A stretch of DNA of 37,792 nt, taken from the NCBI GenBank assembly GCA_002699025.1, contig PABA01000164.1, positions 1 to 37,792 on the forward strand. Direction: 5' to 3'. Below the pieces are notes generated by a model that saw only the letters and a list, made by a program, of their open reading frames with translations, searched no databases and was not told the DNA's origin. A program made the translations under genes and the position numbers. Below, in pieces: positions 1-7,686 of the stretch (position 1 is its first letter; each line of letters starts with the position of its first letter). This stretch comes from Sandaracinus sp. GTDB lineage: Bacteria > Myxococcota_A > Polyangia > Polyangiales > Houyiibacteriaceae.

Positions 1-840
1 ACCACCAACACCACCGCCGGCGAGACCTGCGACGACGCCGGCGAGTCCGCGACCTGCGACGCCGACTGCTCGGCGGCCGAGTGCGGTGACGGCACCACCA
101 ACGCCACGGCCGGCGAGGACTGCGACGACGCCGGCGAGTCCGCGACCTGCAACGCCGATTGCTCCGCCGCGACGTGCGGCGACGGCACCGTCAACGCGAT
201 GGCCGGCGAGACCTGCGACGACGCCGGCGAGTCCGCCTCCTGCGACGCCGACTGCTCGGCCGCCGAGTGCGGTGATGGCGTGCAGAACACGATGGCTGGC
301 GAGTCCTGCGACGACGGGAACACCGACGACGGCGACGGCTGCAACGCGAGCTGCGTGAGCGAGGTCTGCGGGAACGGGACGACGGACGCCGGCGAGGACT
401 GCGACGACGAGGGTGAGTCCGCGACCTGCGACGAGGACTGCACGGCGGCCGTCTGCGGCGACGGCGTCACCAACGCCACCGCCGGCGAGGACTGCGACGA
501 CGAGGGCGAGAGCGCGACCTGCGACGCCGACTGCTCCGCCGCGACGTGCGGCGACGGGACCGTCAACGCCGCGGCCGGCGAGCTCTGCGACGACGGGAAC
601 ACGGAGGCCGGCGACGGATGCGACGCGAGCTGCCTGACGGAGGTCGAGGACGCCGGGGTCGCCGAGGACGCCGGGGTCGGCGGCGGGGACGCGAGCGTCG
701 GGAGCGACGCCGGGATGGGCGGCGCCGCCGGGGGCAGCGGCTGCGGCTGCTCGACCGTCGGCCGGCGGGGCCCGCTCGCGCCGCTCGGCCTCGGCCTGCT
801 GGTCGTCGGGCTGATGCTGGTGCGGCGCCGCCGGCGTTGA
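1..840 (+). CDS. Cys-rich repeat surface protein with MYXO-CTERM-like anchor, 5' end missing
   Basis: The frame is open from base 1, so the N-terminus lies outside the window; 279 residues are visible. Seven tandem units of about 29-33 residues follow each other (the first incomplete), each built on CGDG...AGE.CDD...C...C. Units 4 and 7 carry the CDDGNT..GDGC form of the Myxococcus cysteine-rich repeat (DUF4215/TIGR02232-like). The paired Cys suggest disulphides, hence an exported protein. After the repeats comes an Asp/Ala/Gly linker, then GCGC, a hydrophobic helix (APLGLGLLVVGLMLV) and five Arg. This is the tripartite MYXO-CTERM sorting arrangement known from myxobacteria, where the Cys is thought to be processed for surface anchoring. 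The ligand or role is unknown. The repeats are nearly identical at DNA level, so copy number may vary between strains. Confidence 0.85.
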   Translation, partial: TTNTTAGETCDDAGESATCDADCSAAECGDGTTNATAGEDCDDAGESATCNADCSAATCGDGTVNAMAGETCDDAGESASCDADCSAAECGDGVQNTMAGESCDDGNTDDGDGCNASCVSEVCGNGTTDAGEDCDDEGESATCDEDCTAAVCGDGVTNATAGEDCDDEGESATCDADCSAATCGDGTVNAAAGELCDDGNTEAGDGCDASCLTEVEDAGVAEDAGVGGGDASVGSDAGMGGAAGGSGCGCSTVGRRGPLAPLGLGLLVVGLMLVRRRRR

Positions 841-876
841 TGGGCGGGTCGGCTCCCCGCCGTCCGCCCCCGGGCG

Positions 877-1036
877 GCGCGCGGGGAGCCGCTCTGCGCC
901 CCCGAGGTGAGGCCGAGCTTCCAGGCGGGCGCCGCCCGGACGTTGCGCGCGGGGAGTGTGGCGCGCGGGGAGCTGCTCAGCGCTGCCAGGTGAGGCCGAG
1001 CTTCCAGGCCGGCGCCGCGGGGACGTTCCGCGCGTA
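877..1036. repeat. 84-bp imperfect tandem duplication of a gene's 3' end
   Basis: Bases from 877 and from 961 both begin GCGCGCGGGGAG and continue into near-identical sequence at 905 and 988 (AGGTGAGGCCGAGCTTCCAG, then about 27 more bases with four mismatches). The second copy is the coding 3' end of the barrel gene on the minus strand (its last residues and stop). The first copy is a non-coding remnant beyond the stop. Confidence 0.7.
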
Positions 1037-1906
1037 GGCGGCGCCGTCGACGCCGAAGCTCAGGCCGAAGCCGGCGCCGAGCTCGGCGAGCACCTCGACG
1101 CCGATGGAGAGGTACTCGACGCCGTCGCCGAGCCCGGCGATGCGCGGCGCGCCGCTGGAGGTGTCCGCGCCCCGGTCCTGCACGACGAGGAGACCGGCGA
1201 CGCGGACGATCCACCAGAAGCGCTCGAGGAAGGGGCGGTCGATGCGCAGGCCGGTCTCGGCGCGGTAGGCGAGCTGGTCGCGGATGTCGGTGGGCGGCGG
1301 GAGGCTGGCGGGGGTGTCGCGCGGGGTGGTGCGGAGGACGTAGCCGAGCTCGGCCTGGACGAACTGCTGGACGCGGCGCCAGCCGAAGCCGTGGCCGGCG
1401 GCGAGCTTCAGGGCGACGTCGACCTCGCCGTCGCCCGTGGGGAGCAGATCGGCCGTGGTCTGGGAGAGCGGATCGCCGTCGGCCTCGGGGCTCGGGTCGC
1501 CGGTGGGGAGGCCGACCTGGAGGCCGAGGGAGAGGCGGAAGGGGGCCTCGAGGAGCCCCGTCCAGAGGCCGAGGCGGAGGTCACCGAGGCCGGTGGTGGC
1601 GCCCTGATCGACGAGGACCGAGCGGCGGAGGAGCTCACCGTCGAGGGTGGCCATGAGCCAGCGGTCGACGAGGCCGACCTCGCCGTAGAGGGCGAGGGTG
1701 TGCTGGCGGAAGTCGTTGATGGGGAGCGTGTCGCCGTCGGGGGCGTAGAAGCGGTCGGCGCGGATGACGCGGTAGGCGAGGCTGGCGAAGGCGCTGCCGG
1801 GCTCGCGGATCCACGCCTGGGCCTCGGCGCGGGTGGGGGCGGCGAGGGACGACGCGAGGACGGCGACGGCGAGCGCGGCGGCGGTGGTCGAGGGCAGGCG
1901 GCGCAT
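977..1906 (-). CDS. Predicted outer-membrane beta-barrel protein
   Basis: 309 residues. A signal peptide is clear: MRRLP, a hydrophobic run AAALAVAVLASSLAAP, then a cleavage site around AEA-Q near residue 30. The mature part has alternating hydrophobic strands, aromatic girdles and short turns (for example LALYGEVGLVDRWLMATL and LGLWTGLLEAPFRLSLGLQ), as in transporter-like outer-membrane barrels of the phenol-degradation MetA/COG4313 type. That family match is only by general appearance. The ATG overlaps the stop of the upstream lipoprotein gene by one base (ATGA at 1904-1908 on the minus strand), so the two are probably co-translated. The C-terminus ends LGLTWQR rather than in the usual terminal Phe. 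Its 3' end is partly duplicated downstream (877-955). Confidence 0.75.
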   Translation of the reverse strand: MRRLPSTTAAALAVAVLASSLAAPTRAEAQAWIREPGSAFASLAYRVIRADRFYAPDGDTLPINDFRQHTLALYGEVGLVDRWLMATLDGELLRRSVLVDQGATTGLGDLRLGLWTGLLEAPFRLSLGLQVGLPTGDPSPEADGDPLSQTTADLLPTGDGEVDVALKLAAGHGFGWRRVQQFVQAELGYVLRTTPRDTPASLPPPTDIRDQLAYRAETGLRIDRPFLERFWWIVRVAGLLVVQDRGADTSSGAPRIAGLGDGVEYLSIGVEVLAELGAGFGLSFGVDGAAYARNVPAAPAWKLGLTWQR

Positions 1907-2490
1907 CAGCGGGGCTCCAGGCGGGCGCGGGCGGTCTCGACGCCGAAGGGCTCGCAGTAGACGAAGACCCAGGCGGGCTCGGGGGGCGCCGCGAGGGGGA
2001 CGGAGAAGGTGCCCGGGCCGCGGATCATGTCGGCGCCGAGGCGGGTCACGAGGGTGTCGGCGTCCGTCAGGGCGGTGCCGAGGCGGTCGCGGGAGGTGAC
2101 GACGAGGGCCGGGCCGGGGACGGCAGCCGAGGCGAAGTCGTCCGAGAGGGTGAGGAGGAGCCCGCCGCCCTCGGCCGGGGCGAGGGTCACGCTGCCGGCC
2201 GCGTCGTAGCCGCCGCGCCCTTCGAAGGAGCCGACGAGCACCGGCGCCGGGGCGCTGGCGTCGAGGGGTGGGCTGGCGTCGAGGGGTGGGCCGGCGTCCA
2301 GGCCGGGGCCGCCATCCGCCGGCGACCCGGCGTCCTGCCCCGGCCGTCCCGCGTCCGCCTCGAGCGGCGCTCCCGCGTCCTCGGGCAGCGTCCCGGTCGC
2401 GTCCGCGGGCCGGAGGTCGGCGAAGCGCGCGTCGCAGGCCAGCAGGCCACACGCCGCAATGATTCCCATCCATCGTTGCACGAGACCCAA
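1906..2490 (-). CDS. DM13-domain lipoprotein
   Basis: 194 residues from the TTG at 2490; GTG at 2481 or ATG at 2469 are alternatives. I kept the longer form because the ATG form lacks a basic n-region. The N-terminus has a lipobox (GLLAC, Cys19 in this numbering), then an Asp/Ala/Gly/Pro linker (about residues 35-80). The C-terminal 110 residues resemble the DM13 domain: VGSFEGRGGYDAAGSV, a DDFASAAVPGPALVV strand where DM13 has dFs.s.GPdl, and a final WVFVYCEPFGVE that keeps the conserved Cys of that family. DM13 domains are linked in the literature to electron transfer or extracellular redox roles, but this is not firmly shown. It is the first gene of a coupled pair with the barrel protein, which suggests that the two act together at the outer membrane. 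Confidence 0.72.
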   Translation of the reverse strand: MGLVQRWMGIIAACGLLACDARFADLRPADATGTLPEDAGAPLEADAGRPGQDAGSPADGGPGLDAGPPLDASPPLDASAPAPVLVGSFEGRGGYDAAGSVTLAPAEGGGLLLTLSDDFASAAVPGPALVVTSRDRLGTALTDADTLVTRLGADMIRGPGTFSVPLAAPPEPAWVFVYCEPFGVETARARLEPR

Positions 2491-2608
2491 TACCGCTGCG
2501 CGCCGCTCCCGTTACGGTTCGAGCCGATCCGGCGCACACGGCCCCGCGCCACGCCACTCATGGCACACGAGCGGCCGCCACACGCCAGCTCGTCCGAGTC
2601 CGCCGAGT

Positions 2609-2906
2609 GTCCGCAGGACGCCCCGGAGAGCCACCGAGTGACCCGCGGTCAGTTATTCTCGCCCCACGGCCGCGGCCCGCCCGCGAACCCGCCGCGAGCC
2701 GCCCCCGACACAGTCGAAACACGAATACATTCGACACCTTGCCTCCGCTCACCACGCGTCCGCAGGACTCCCAGGAGAGCCACCGAGTGACCCGCGGTCA
2801 GTTATTCTCGCCCCACGGCCGCGGCCCGCCCGCGAACGTGCCTCGAGCCGCCCCCGGCACAGTCGAAAAACGAATACATTCGCGCCTTTGCCTCTCCTCT
2901 CCACGC
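2609..2906. repeat. Two tandem copies of a 149-bp unit
   Basis: Units 2609-2757 and 2758-2906 start with GTCCGCAGGAC and are about 90 percent identical. Both carry AT-rich islands that stand out in this GC-rich chromosome: CAGTTATTCTCG and an inverted repeat CGAAT-AC-ATTCG (2722-2733 and 2871-2882, exactly 149 apart). No convincing gene overlaps them. They lie upstream of the minus-strand lipoprotein gene and of the plus-strand TetR gene, so they could carry promoter or operator sites. They may equally be a simple duplication. Confidence 0.85.
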
Positions 2907-3142
2907 GTCCGCAGGACTCCCGGCACGGGCCTCGTCGACGCGTCCGCAGGACTCCCGGCGCAGGCCTCGTCGACGCGTCCGCAGGACTCCTGGCCACGGG
3001 CCTCGTCGACGCGTCCGCAGGAATCCCGGCACGGGCCTCGTCGACGCGTCCGCAGGACTCCCCGGCGCCGCGGGCCTCGTCGACGCGTCCGCAGGACTCC
3101 CGGCACGGGCCTCGTCGACGCGTCCGCAGGACTCCCGGGAGC
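2903..3142. repeat. Seven-copy 35-bp tandem array
   Basis: Units begin with ACGCGTCCGCAGGA at 2903, 2938, 2973, 3009, 3044, 3083 and 3118, so the period is 35 bp with one 36-bp and one 39-bp step. The rest of the unit reads CTCCCGGCACGGGCCTCGTCG. The core GTCCGCAGGACTCC is also the start of the 149-bp units just upstream, so the short array seems to have grown from the end of the longer duplication. There are no unique spacers, so it is not CRISPR. Frames through it are open only because the period varies and stops are rare. Confidence 0.9.
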
Positions 3143-3161
3143 GGAGCTGCCGGGGTTTGTC

Positions 3162-3197
3162 TTGACGATGTTAATTTAACGACGTAAACGATTCTCC
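3162..3197 (+). promoter_or_regulatory. Promoter with TetR operator-like inverted repeat, possibly leaderless
   Basis: TTGACG (3162-3167) and TAAACG (3185-3190) are 17 bp apart, a sigma-70-like arrangement with a good -35 and a weak -10. The spacer contains the inverted repeat GTTAA-T-TTAAC (3170-3180), in the position expected for an operator used by the adjacent TetR gene to repress itself. The ATG at 3198 is only 7 bases after the -10 and has no Shine-Dalgarno sequence, so the transcript may start at or next to the start codon. The AT-rich composition is unusual here. This is pattern reading only. Confidence 0.5.
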
Positions 3198-3815
3198 ATG
3201 GGGCGCCCCGTCCTCACCGACGAGCAGATCCACGCCTTCCGGGCCCGCGCCACGGACGCGGCGATGCGGCTCTTCGTGCGCGACGGCTACGGCGGCTTCT
3301 CCATCCGCGCCCTCGCCAAGGAGCTCGGCTGCAGCCACGCCACGCCCTACCGCTACTTCGAGGGCAAGGACGAGCTCTTCGCCGCCGTCCGCGCCGAGGG
3401 CTTCCGCCGCTTCACGGCCTTCCTCCGCGCCCGCCTCGAGGGCGTCGCCGAGCACGACGCGCGCCTCCGCGCCCTGGCGCACGGCTACTTCGACTTCGCC
3501 CGGCGAGAGCCCGAGGCCTTCGCGATCACCTTCGAGATGTCGCAGCCGAGCGAGGGCTGGGCCTTCGTCGACGAAGCGGCCGCCGAAGGCTGGGGCGTCC
3601 TCCACGAGGTCGTCGGCGGCGCGGCGGCGGCCGGCGTCCTCGAGGGCGAGGTGAACACGCTCGCCCACACCATGTGGGCGGGCATCCACGGCGTCGCCAC
3701 CCTCCACGTCGCCGGCAAGCTCCGTATGGGGCGCACCGGCGAGGAGGTGGTCGCCCACATGATCGACGCGCTGATCCGCGCACACGCCCCGGCGGGGCAG
3801 GAGACGAAGCGATGA
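3198..3815 (+). CDS. TetR/AcrR family transcriptional regulator
   Basis: 205 residues, the usual TetR length. The N-terminal DNA-binding domain occupies about residues 10-60: ATDAAMRLFVRDGYGGFSI, then a helix-turn-helix (ALAKELGCSHATPYRYF) and the typical EGKDELFAAV linker helix. The C-terminal ligand domain (about 70-200) is TetR_C-like and not specific enough to name a ligand. The start is fixed by the promoter just upstream. The stop overlaps the start of the FAD oxidoreductase by 4 bases (ATGA at 3812-3815), so they form one operon, and the regulator probably senses a substrate or product of that enzyme while repressing both genes through the inverted repeat at 3170-3180. Confidence 0.88.
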   Translation: MGRPVLTDEQIHAFRARATDAAMRLFVRDGYGGFSIRALAKELGCSHATPYRYFEGKDELFAAVRAEGFRRFTAFLRARLEGVAEHDARLRALAHGYFDFARREPEAFAITFEMSQPSEGWAFVDEAAAEGWGVLHEVVGGAAAAGVLEGEVNTLAHTMWAGIHGVATLHVAGKLRMGRTGEEVVAHMIDALIRAHAPAGQETKR

Positions 3816-5467
3816 GCAAGACCCACGACGTGATCGTCATCGGCTCGGGCATCGGCGGCCTGGCCGCCGCCCTCACCTGCGCCCGCGCCCAACGCTCCGT
3901 GCTCCTCCTCGAGGCGGGCAAGCAGTTCGGCGGCTACACCAACCCCTTCGCCCGCCGCCACTTCCACTTCGACCCGGGCATCCACTACATCGGCGAAGCC
4001 GGCCCCGGCGGCGCCTTCCGCCACCTCCTCGACAAGCTCGGCCTCGACCACGTCGCCTTCTCCGAGCTCGATCCCGACGGCTTCGACCACTACGTCTTCC
4101 CCGGCTACGACGTGAAGAACTGCGTCGGCCTCGAGCGCTTCCGCGACCGCCTCGCCGCCGACGTCCCCGCCGAGCGCGACGCCCTCCACCGCTTCTTCCG
4201 CCTCCTCGCCGACGTCGATCGGGTCCTCCGCGAGGCCCCGCGGGTGCGCGACGCCGCCGGCCTCTGGCGCGTGCTCCGCCGCACCCCGGGCCTACTCCGC
4301 TGGTCCCGCGCGACCCTCGCCGAGCTCCTCGACCACTACTTCACGGATCCCCGCGTCAAGGCCGCCCTCGCCGGCCCCTGCGGCGACCTCGGCCTCCCGC
4401 CCGGCCGGCTCTCCGCGATCATGCACATGGGCCTGCTCACCCACTACTCGCGCGGCGCCTACTTCCCCCACGGCGGCAGCGGCGCGCTCCGCGACGCCTT
4501 CGTCGACGGCCTGAAGGAGGAGGGCGCGGTCCTGAAGCGGAACGCGCGCGTCGAGCGCATCCTCCACGAGGGCGGCCGCGTCACCGGCGTGCAGCTCGCG
4601 GACGGCTCGGTGCATCGCGGCCGCACGATCATCTCCAACGCCCAGGCGGGCGCCACCTACGAGATGGTCGGCCTCGAGCACCTCCGGCCCCGCCTCCGGA
4701 AGAAGCTCGCCGCCACCGAGCACAGCTACGCCTCCCTCATCCTCTTCATGGGCGTGGACGGCGAGCTCGACACGAGCGCCGTCGGGAGCAGCAACGTCTG
4801 GGCCTACGACACGCTCGACATCGACCAGGCCTTCGGCGAGGCCGCCATGGAGGACTGGCGCGAGTGCAGCTCGTACTTCCTGACCGTCCCCACCAACAAG
4901 GACCCGGACGGCGGCCTCGCGCCGGAGGGCATGCAGACCGTCGAGCTGGTCACCCTCTGCGCCGGCGAGCCCTTCCAGAAGTGGTTCGGCACCAAGACCA
5001 AGCGCCGCGGCGCCGAGTACGAAGCGCTGAAGGAGGAGATCGCCGAGCACTACCTCGGCCTCGCCGAGCGGCACCTGCCGGGCCTCCGCGATCACCTGGT
5101 CTTCCGCGAGGTCGCGACCCCGGCGACGAACGTCAGCTACACGCTCTCGGCCATGGGCAACATCTACGGCCCGGCGCACGGCCCCGGCCAGATCCCGCCC
5201 TTCCGCTTCGCCCCGAGGGCGCCCGTCGACGGCCTCTACCTCTGCGGCGCGAGCGTCATGAGCTGCGGGATCGTCCCCTGCGCGAGCAGCGGGCGGGACG
5301 CGGGCAAGATGGCGCTGAAGGAGCTCGAGGGACGGAGCGCCCGCGGCGTCGTGGGCGTGGCGACCCGGCTCGCCCGACGCCTCTCGCCGCCGGTGCGCGG
5401 CGAGCGGAAGCCCGCCCCCATCGAGGACGCCACGGCGAAGAAGCCCTCCCCGCGAGCCCACGCGTAG
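3812..5467 (+). CDS. Phytoene desaturase / retinol saturase-like FAD-dependent oxidoreductase
   Basis: 551 residues. The N-terminus is a classical Rossmann FAD-binding fold: VIVIGSGIGGLAAALTCARA (about residues 7-26), with the acidic residue of the second strand in VLLLEAG and a GGYTNPF loop as in CrtI and all-trans-retinol 13,14-reductase relatives. The C-terminus has the second FAD motif, VDGLYLCGASVMSCGIVPC followed by ASSGRDAG. The family works on polyunsaturated lipids (carotenoids, retinol, prenyl chains); the substrate here cannot be read from sequence and no carotenoid genes flank it. It is translationally coupled to the TetR gene by a 4-base overlap. The last 45 residues are a basic, Pro/Ala-rich tail beyond the usual family end. 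Confidence 0.8.
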   Translation: MSKTHDVIVIGSGIGGLAAALTCARAQRSVLLLEAGKQFGGYTNPFARRHFHFDPGIHYIGEAGPGGAFRHLLDKLGLDHVAFSELDPDGFDHYVFPGYDVKNCVGLERFRDRLAADVPAERDALHRFFRLLADVDRVLREAPRVRDAAGLWRVLRRTPGLLRWSRATLAELLDHYFTDPRVKAALAGPCGDLGLPPGRLSAIMHMGLLTHYSRGAYFPHGGSGALRDAFVDGLKEEGAVLKRNARVERILHEGGRVTGVQLADGSVHRGRTIISNAQAGATYEMVGLEHLRPRLRKKLAATEHSYASLILFMGVDGELDTSAVGSSNVWAYDTLDIDQAFGEAAMEDWRECSSYFLTVPTNKDPDGGLAPEGMQTVELVTLCAGEPFQKWFGTKTKRRGAEYEALKEEIAEHYLGLAERHLPGLRDHLVFREVATPATNVSYTLSAMGNIYGPAHGPGQIPPFRFAPRAPVDGLYLCGASVMSCGIVPCASSGRDAGKMALKELEGRSARGVVGVATRLARRLSPPVRGERKPAPIEDATAKKPSPRAHA

Positions 5468-5613
5468 CGCCCCTTCGACGCTTCCTCGGCGCCGGGGGGA
5501 GAGGCGAGATCCACGCGCGCGGGAATATTCACGCGCGCCGCGCTTTTGCTCCCTCGGGCGCGGGCCGGGACCGGCGAGCTTCGCGGCCGGGAGGACGACC
5601 GTGGAGCGAGATC

Positions 5614-6192
5614 GTGTGGGCGCGGGCTGACGCCGCGTCGAGGGGTGGCGTCGGCCGAAGAGCCGGCGCCCGGAAGAGGCTCCGGCGGCTGGCGCTCGCC
5701 GCGCTGACGGCCGCCGGCGCGCTGGTCGCGTCCGCCGAGGCGGAGGCGCAGCCGCGCGCCCCCCAGTCGCAGGCGCCCCGCGGGCGCGTGGGCGTGAGCG
5801 GCGGACCGAGCTTCATCGGCATCGACCTCGACCTCCGCGTCAGCGAGCTCGCCGTGCTCTCCATGGGGCCGCGCGTCCGCGGCGCCGGCGTGCAGGACTT
5901 CACCTACCTCGACGTGGGCCTGGCGCTCGGCGTGGACGTCTACGTGCTCGGCCGCCCCTTCCGCGGCATGTGGATGCGCGTCGAGACGGAGGCGGCCTGG
6001 ACCGTGGAGGTCGACCGGCCCCGAGACGCCTCGCTGCTCGGCAGTATCCTCGTCGGCTCGACCTGGACCATGGACAACGGCTTCAGCGCCTCGGCCGGCG
6101 CGGGCATCCGGACGGACCTCCTGGTCATGGGCAGACCCCAGCGCATCCGGTTGGATCTGACGCTGCGATTGTCGCTGGGCTTCGTATTCTGA
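5614..6192 (+). CDS. Small exported protein of unknown function, barrel-like
   Basis: 192 residues from the GTG at 5614, chosen because GGAG sits 7 bases upstream and the N-terminus then makes a long twin-basic signal peptide: ARKRLRRLALAALTAAGALVASAEAEAQ, cleaved after about residue 46. The frame stays open upstream through the preceding gene, so the start is uncertain. The mature protein has short alternating strands with Gly turns (VGVSGGPSFIGIDLDLRV, LDVGLALGVDVYVLG, GFSASAGAGIRTDLLV) and ends in LSLGFVF. A terminal aromatic residue is typical of an outer-membrane barrel. I do not recognise a named family. It stands alone, 146 bases after the oxidoreductase and convergent with the MFS gene. 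Confidence 0.6.
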   Translation: MWARADAASRGGVGRRAGARKRLRRLALAALTAAGALVASAEAEAQPRAPQSQAPRGRVGVSGGPSFIGIDLDLRVSELAVLSMGPRVRGAGVQDFTYLDVGLALGVDVYVLGRPFRGMWMRVETEAAWTVEVDRPRDASLLGSILVGSTWTMDNGFSASAGAGIRTDLLVMGRPQRIRLDLTLRLSLGFVF

Positions 6193-6314
6193 GGGACGGA
6201 GCGGGCGCCCAGGGAATCCTGCCCTTGCCCTTGCCCTCGCCCCTGAGGGAGAGAGAGAAGCGGCGGGCGAGGAGCCACGAGCCTCGCGGGCACCGGACGG
6301 GGACTCCCCCCGTG

Positions 6315-6360
6315 GGTCGGGATGCTCTCCGCGTGGCGCCTTCCGCTCTCCGCGCCGTCG
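6315..6360. repeat. Intergenic repeat motif, shared with 19108-19149
   Basis: The 183-bp convergent gap 6193-6375 holds GGTCGGGATGC, TCCGCG and CCGCTCTCCG in that order. The same three blocks recur, on the opposite strand, at 19108-19149 just after the OPT transporter stop. The CCGCTCTCCG block with a neighbouring CCGTC or CCGTCCG also appears near 18961-18981 and, reversed, near 27850-27878. The function is unknown. Confidence 0.5.
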
Positions 6361-6375
6361 CTCGAGCGACGCGTT

Positions 6376-7686
6376 CTACTCCGATCCGCCCGCGGGTCGC
6401 TCGCTCGGCACGCGGCTGAGCACGAGGAGCGCGACGACGAAGAAGAGGCCGATCACGGAGATGGCGATGCGGTGGCTCCGCCCGGGGTTCGCCGGGTCCG
6501 CGAGCGCCTGACTGACGCCCCCGTAGACCAGCGGCCCGACGATCGCCGACGCCTTCCCGCTGAGCGCGAGGAAGCCCATGAACTCGCCCGCCCGGTCCGG
6601 CGGCGCGAGCGTCGCCATGAAGGCCCGGCTCGCGCTCTGGGTGGCGCCGATGACGACCGCCGCGACGATCGCCGCGGGCCAGAAGCCGGCCTTCGTCTGC
6701 GCCAGCACGGCGAAGACGATCACCGCCATCCAACCGATCAGGCTCAGCGCGATGGTGCGCTTGCCGCCGATCCGGTCGAGGAGCCACCCGAAGGCCAGCG
6801 CGCCCGGCGCGGCGACCACGTTCAGCACCAGGAAGAGCTGCACGTTGTCGCTCGGCGAGAAGCTCAGGACCTCGTCCGTGTAGATCCCCGTGAAGTGGAT
6901 CACGGTCGTCAGCGCGTCCGTGTAGAGGAAGTAGGCGACGAGGAAGAGCGCGATGGCCGCGTGGGCACGGAGCCCCTTCAGCGTGCGCGCCACCTCGCGG
7001 AAGGCCTCGCCGGCGCGCACCTTCGCGCGCGGCGCCCGGTCCTTCAGCAGGAGCAGGGTCGGTAGGCTGAAGACGAGGTACCAGGCGGCGACGACGAAAT
7101 AGATGACGCCCGCGCCCTCGCTCGCCGTGTAGTCCTCGGGGATGAAGGGTTTCACGGCGAAGAGCGCGCCGAGGCCACCGAGGTAGCCGAGGCCCCAGCC
7201 GGCGCCCGAGAGGCGGCCGACGCGCTCGGGGGGCACGAGCTCGGGCAGGAAGGCGTTGTAGAAGACGTAGGCGCCCTCGAAGGCGAAGTTGGCGACGACG
7301 TAGAGGAGGAAGGCGCCGACGCCCGCCCCCGGCCCGAGGAGGCCGAGCGCCGCCGTGGCGAGGACGCCGAGCAACACGTAGACGGCGAGCAGGCGCCGCT
7401 TCACGCCGCCGCGGTCGGCGAGGGCGCCCATGAGCGGCGAGGAGAGGGTGACGAGCGCCATGGAGGTGCCGATGGCGAGCCCCCAGGCAGAGGCGCCCGA
7501 GAGGTGCAGCCCGAAGAGGTCGAGCCCCTCCTCCCCGACGAGCACGTTCGCGAAGTAGGGCGCGCCGAAGGCCGTGAGCGCGATCGTCGGGAAGGGGCTG
7601 TTCGCGAAGTCGAAGAGGCACCAGGCCGCGCGCTGGGCGCGGGTCGACTCCGGCTCCCGCCCCGCGCTCGCGGGAGGCGCGCTCAC
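6376..7686 (-). CDS. UMF1/Atg22-like MFS transporter
   Basis: 436 residues from a GTG at 7686. About twelve membrane helices are visible. The start AAWCLFDFANSPFPTIALTA is the hallmark N-terminus of the UMF1 family (related to fungal Atg22 vacuolar effluxers), and MGALADRGGVKRRLL is the MFS loop 2-3 signature. The second half repeats the pattern (GWLLDRIGGKRTIALSL). A late SASRAFMATLAPPDRAGEFMGF segment is also typical. The substrate is unknown; bacterial members are usually annotated only by family. The start overlaps the stop of the polyphosphate:AMP phosphotransferase gene (GTGA, 7683-7686), so the two are co-translated and may share a role, for example in nucleotide or phosphate economy. 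That functional link is inference. Confidence 0.85.
   Translation of the reverse strand: MSAPPASAGREPESTRAQRAAWCLFDFANSPFPTIALTAFGAPYFANVLVGEEGLDLFGLHLSGASAWGLAIGTSMALVTLSSPLMGALADRGGVKRRLLAVYVLLGVLATAALGLLGPGAGVGAFLLYVVANFAFEGAYVFYNAFLPELVPPERVGRLSGAGWGLGYLGGLGALFAVKPFIPEDYTASEGAGVIYFVVAAWYLVFSLPTLLLLKDRAPRAKVRAGEAFREVARTLKGLRAHAAIALFLVAYFLYTDALTTVIHFTGIYTDEVLSFSPSDNVQLFLVLNVVAAPGALAFGWLLDRIGGKRTIALSLIGWMAVIVFAVLAQTKAGFWPAAIVAAVVIGATQSASRAFMATLAPPDRAGEFMGFLALSGKASAIVGPLVYGGVSQALADPANPGRSHRIAISVIGLFFVVALLVLSRVPSERPAGGSE

Noticed and set aside
2903-3142. 35-bp array considered as CRISPR
   Set aside because: The units abut directly and lack unique spacers; no cas gene is present.
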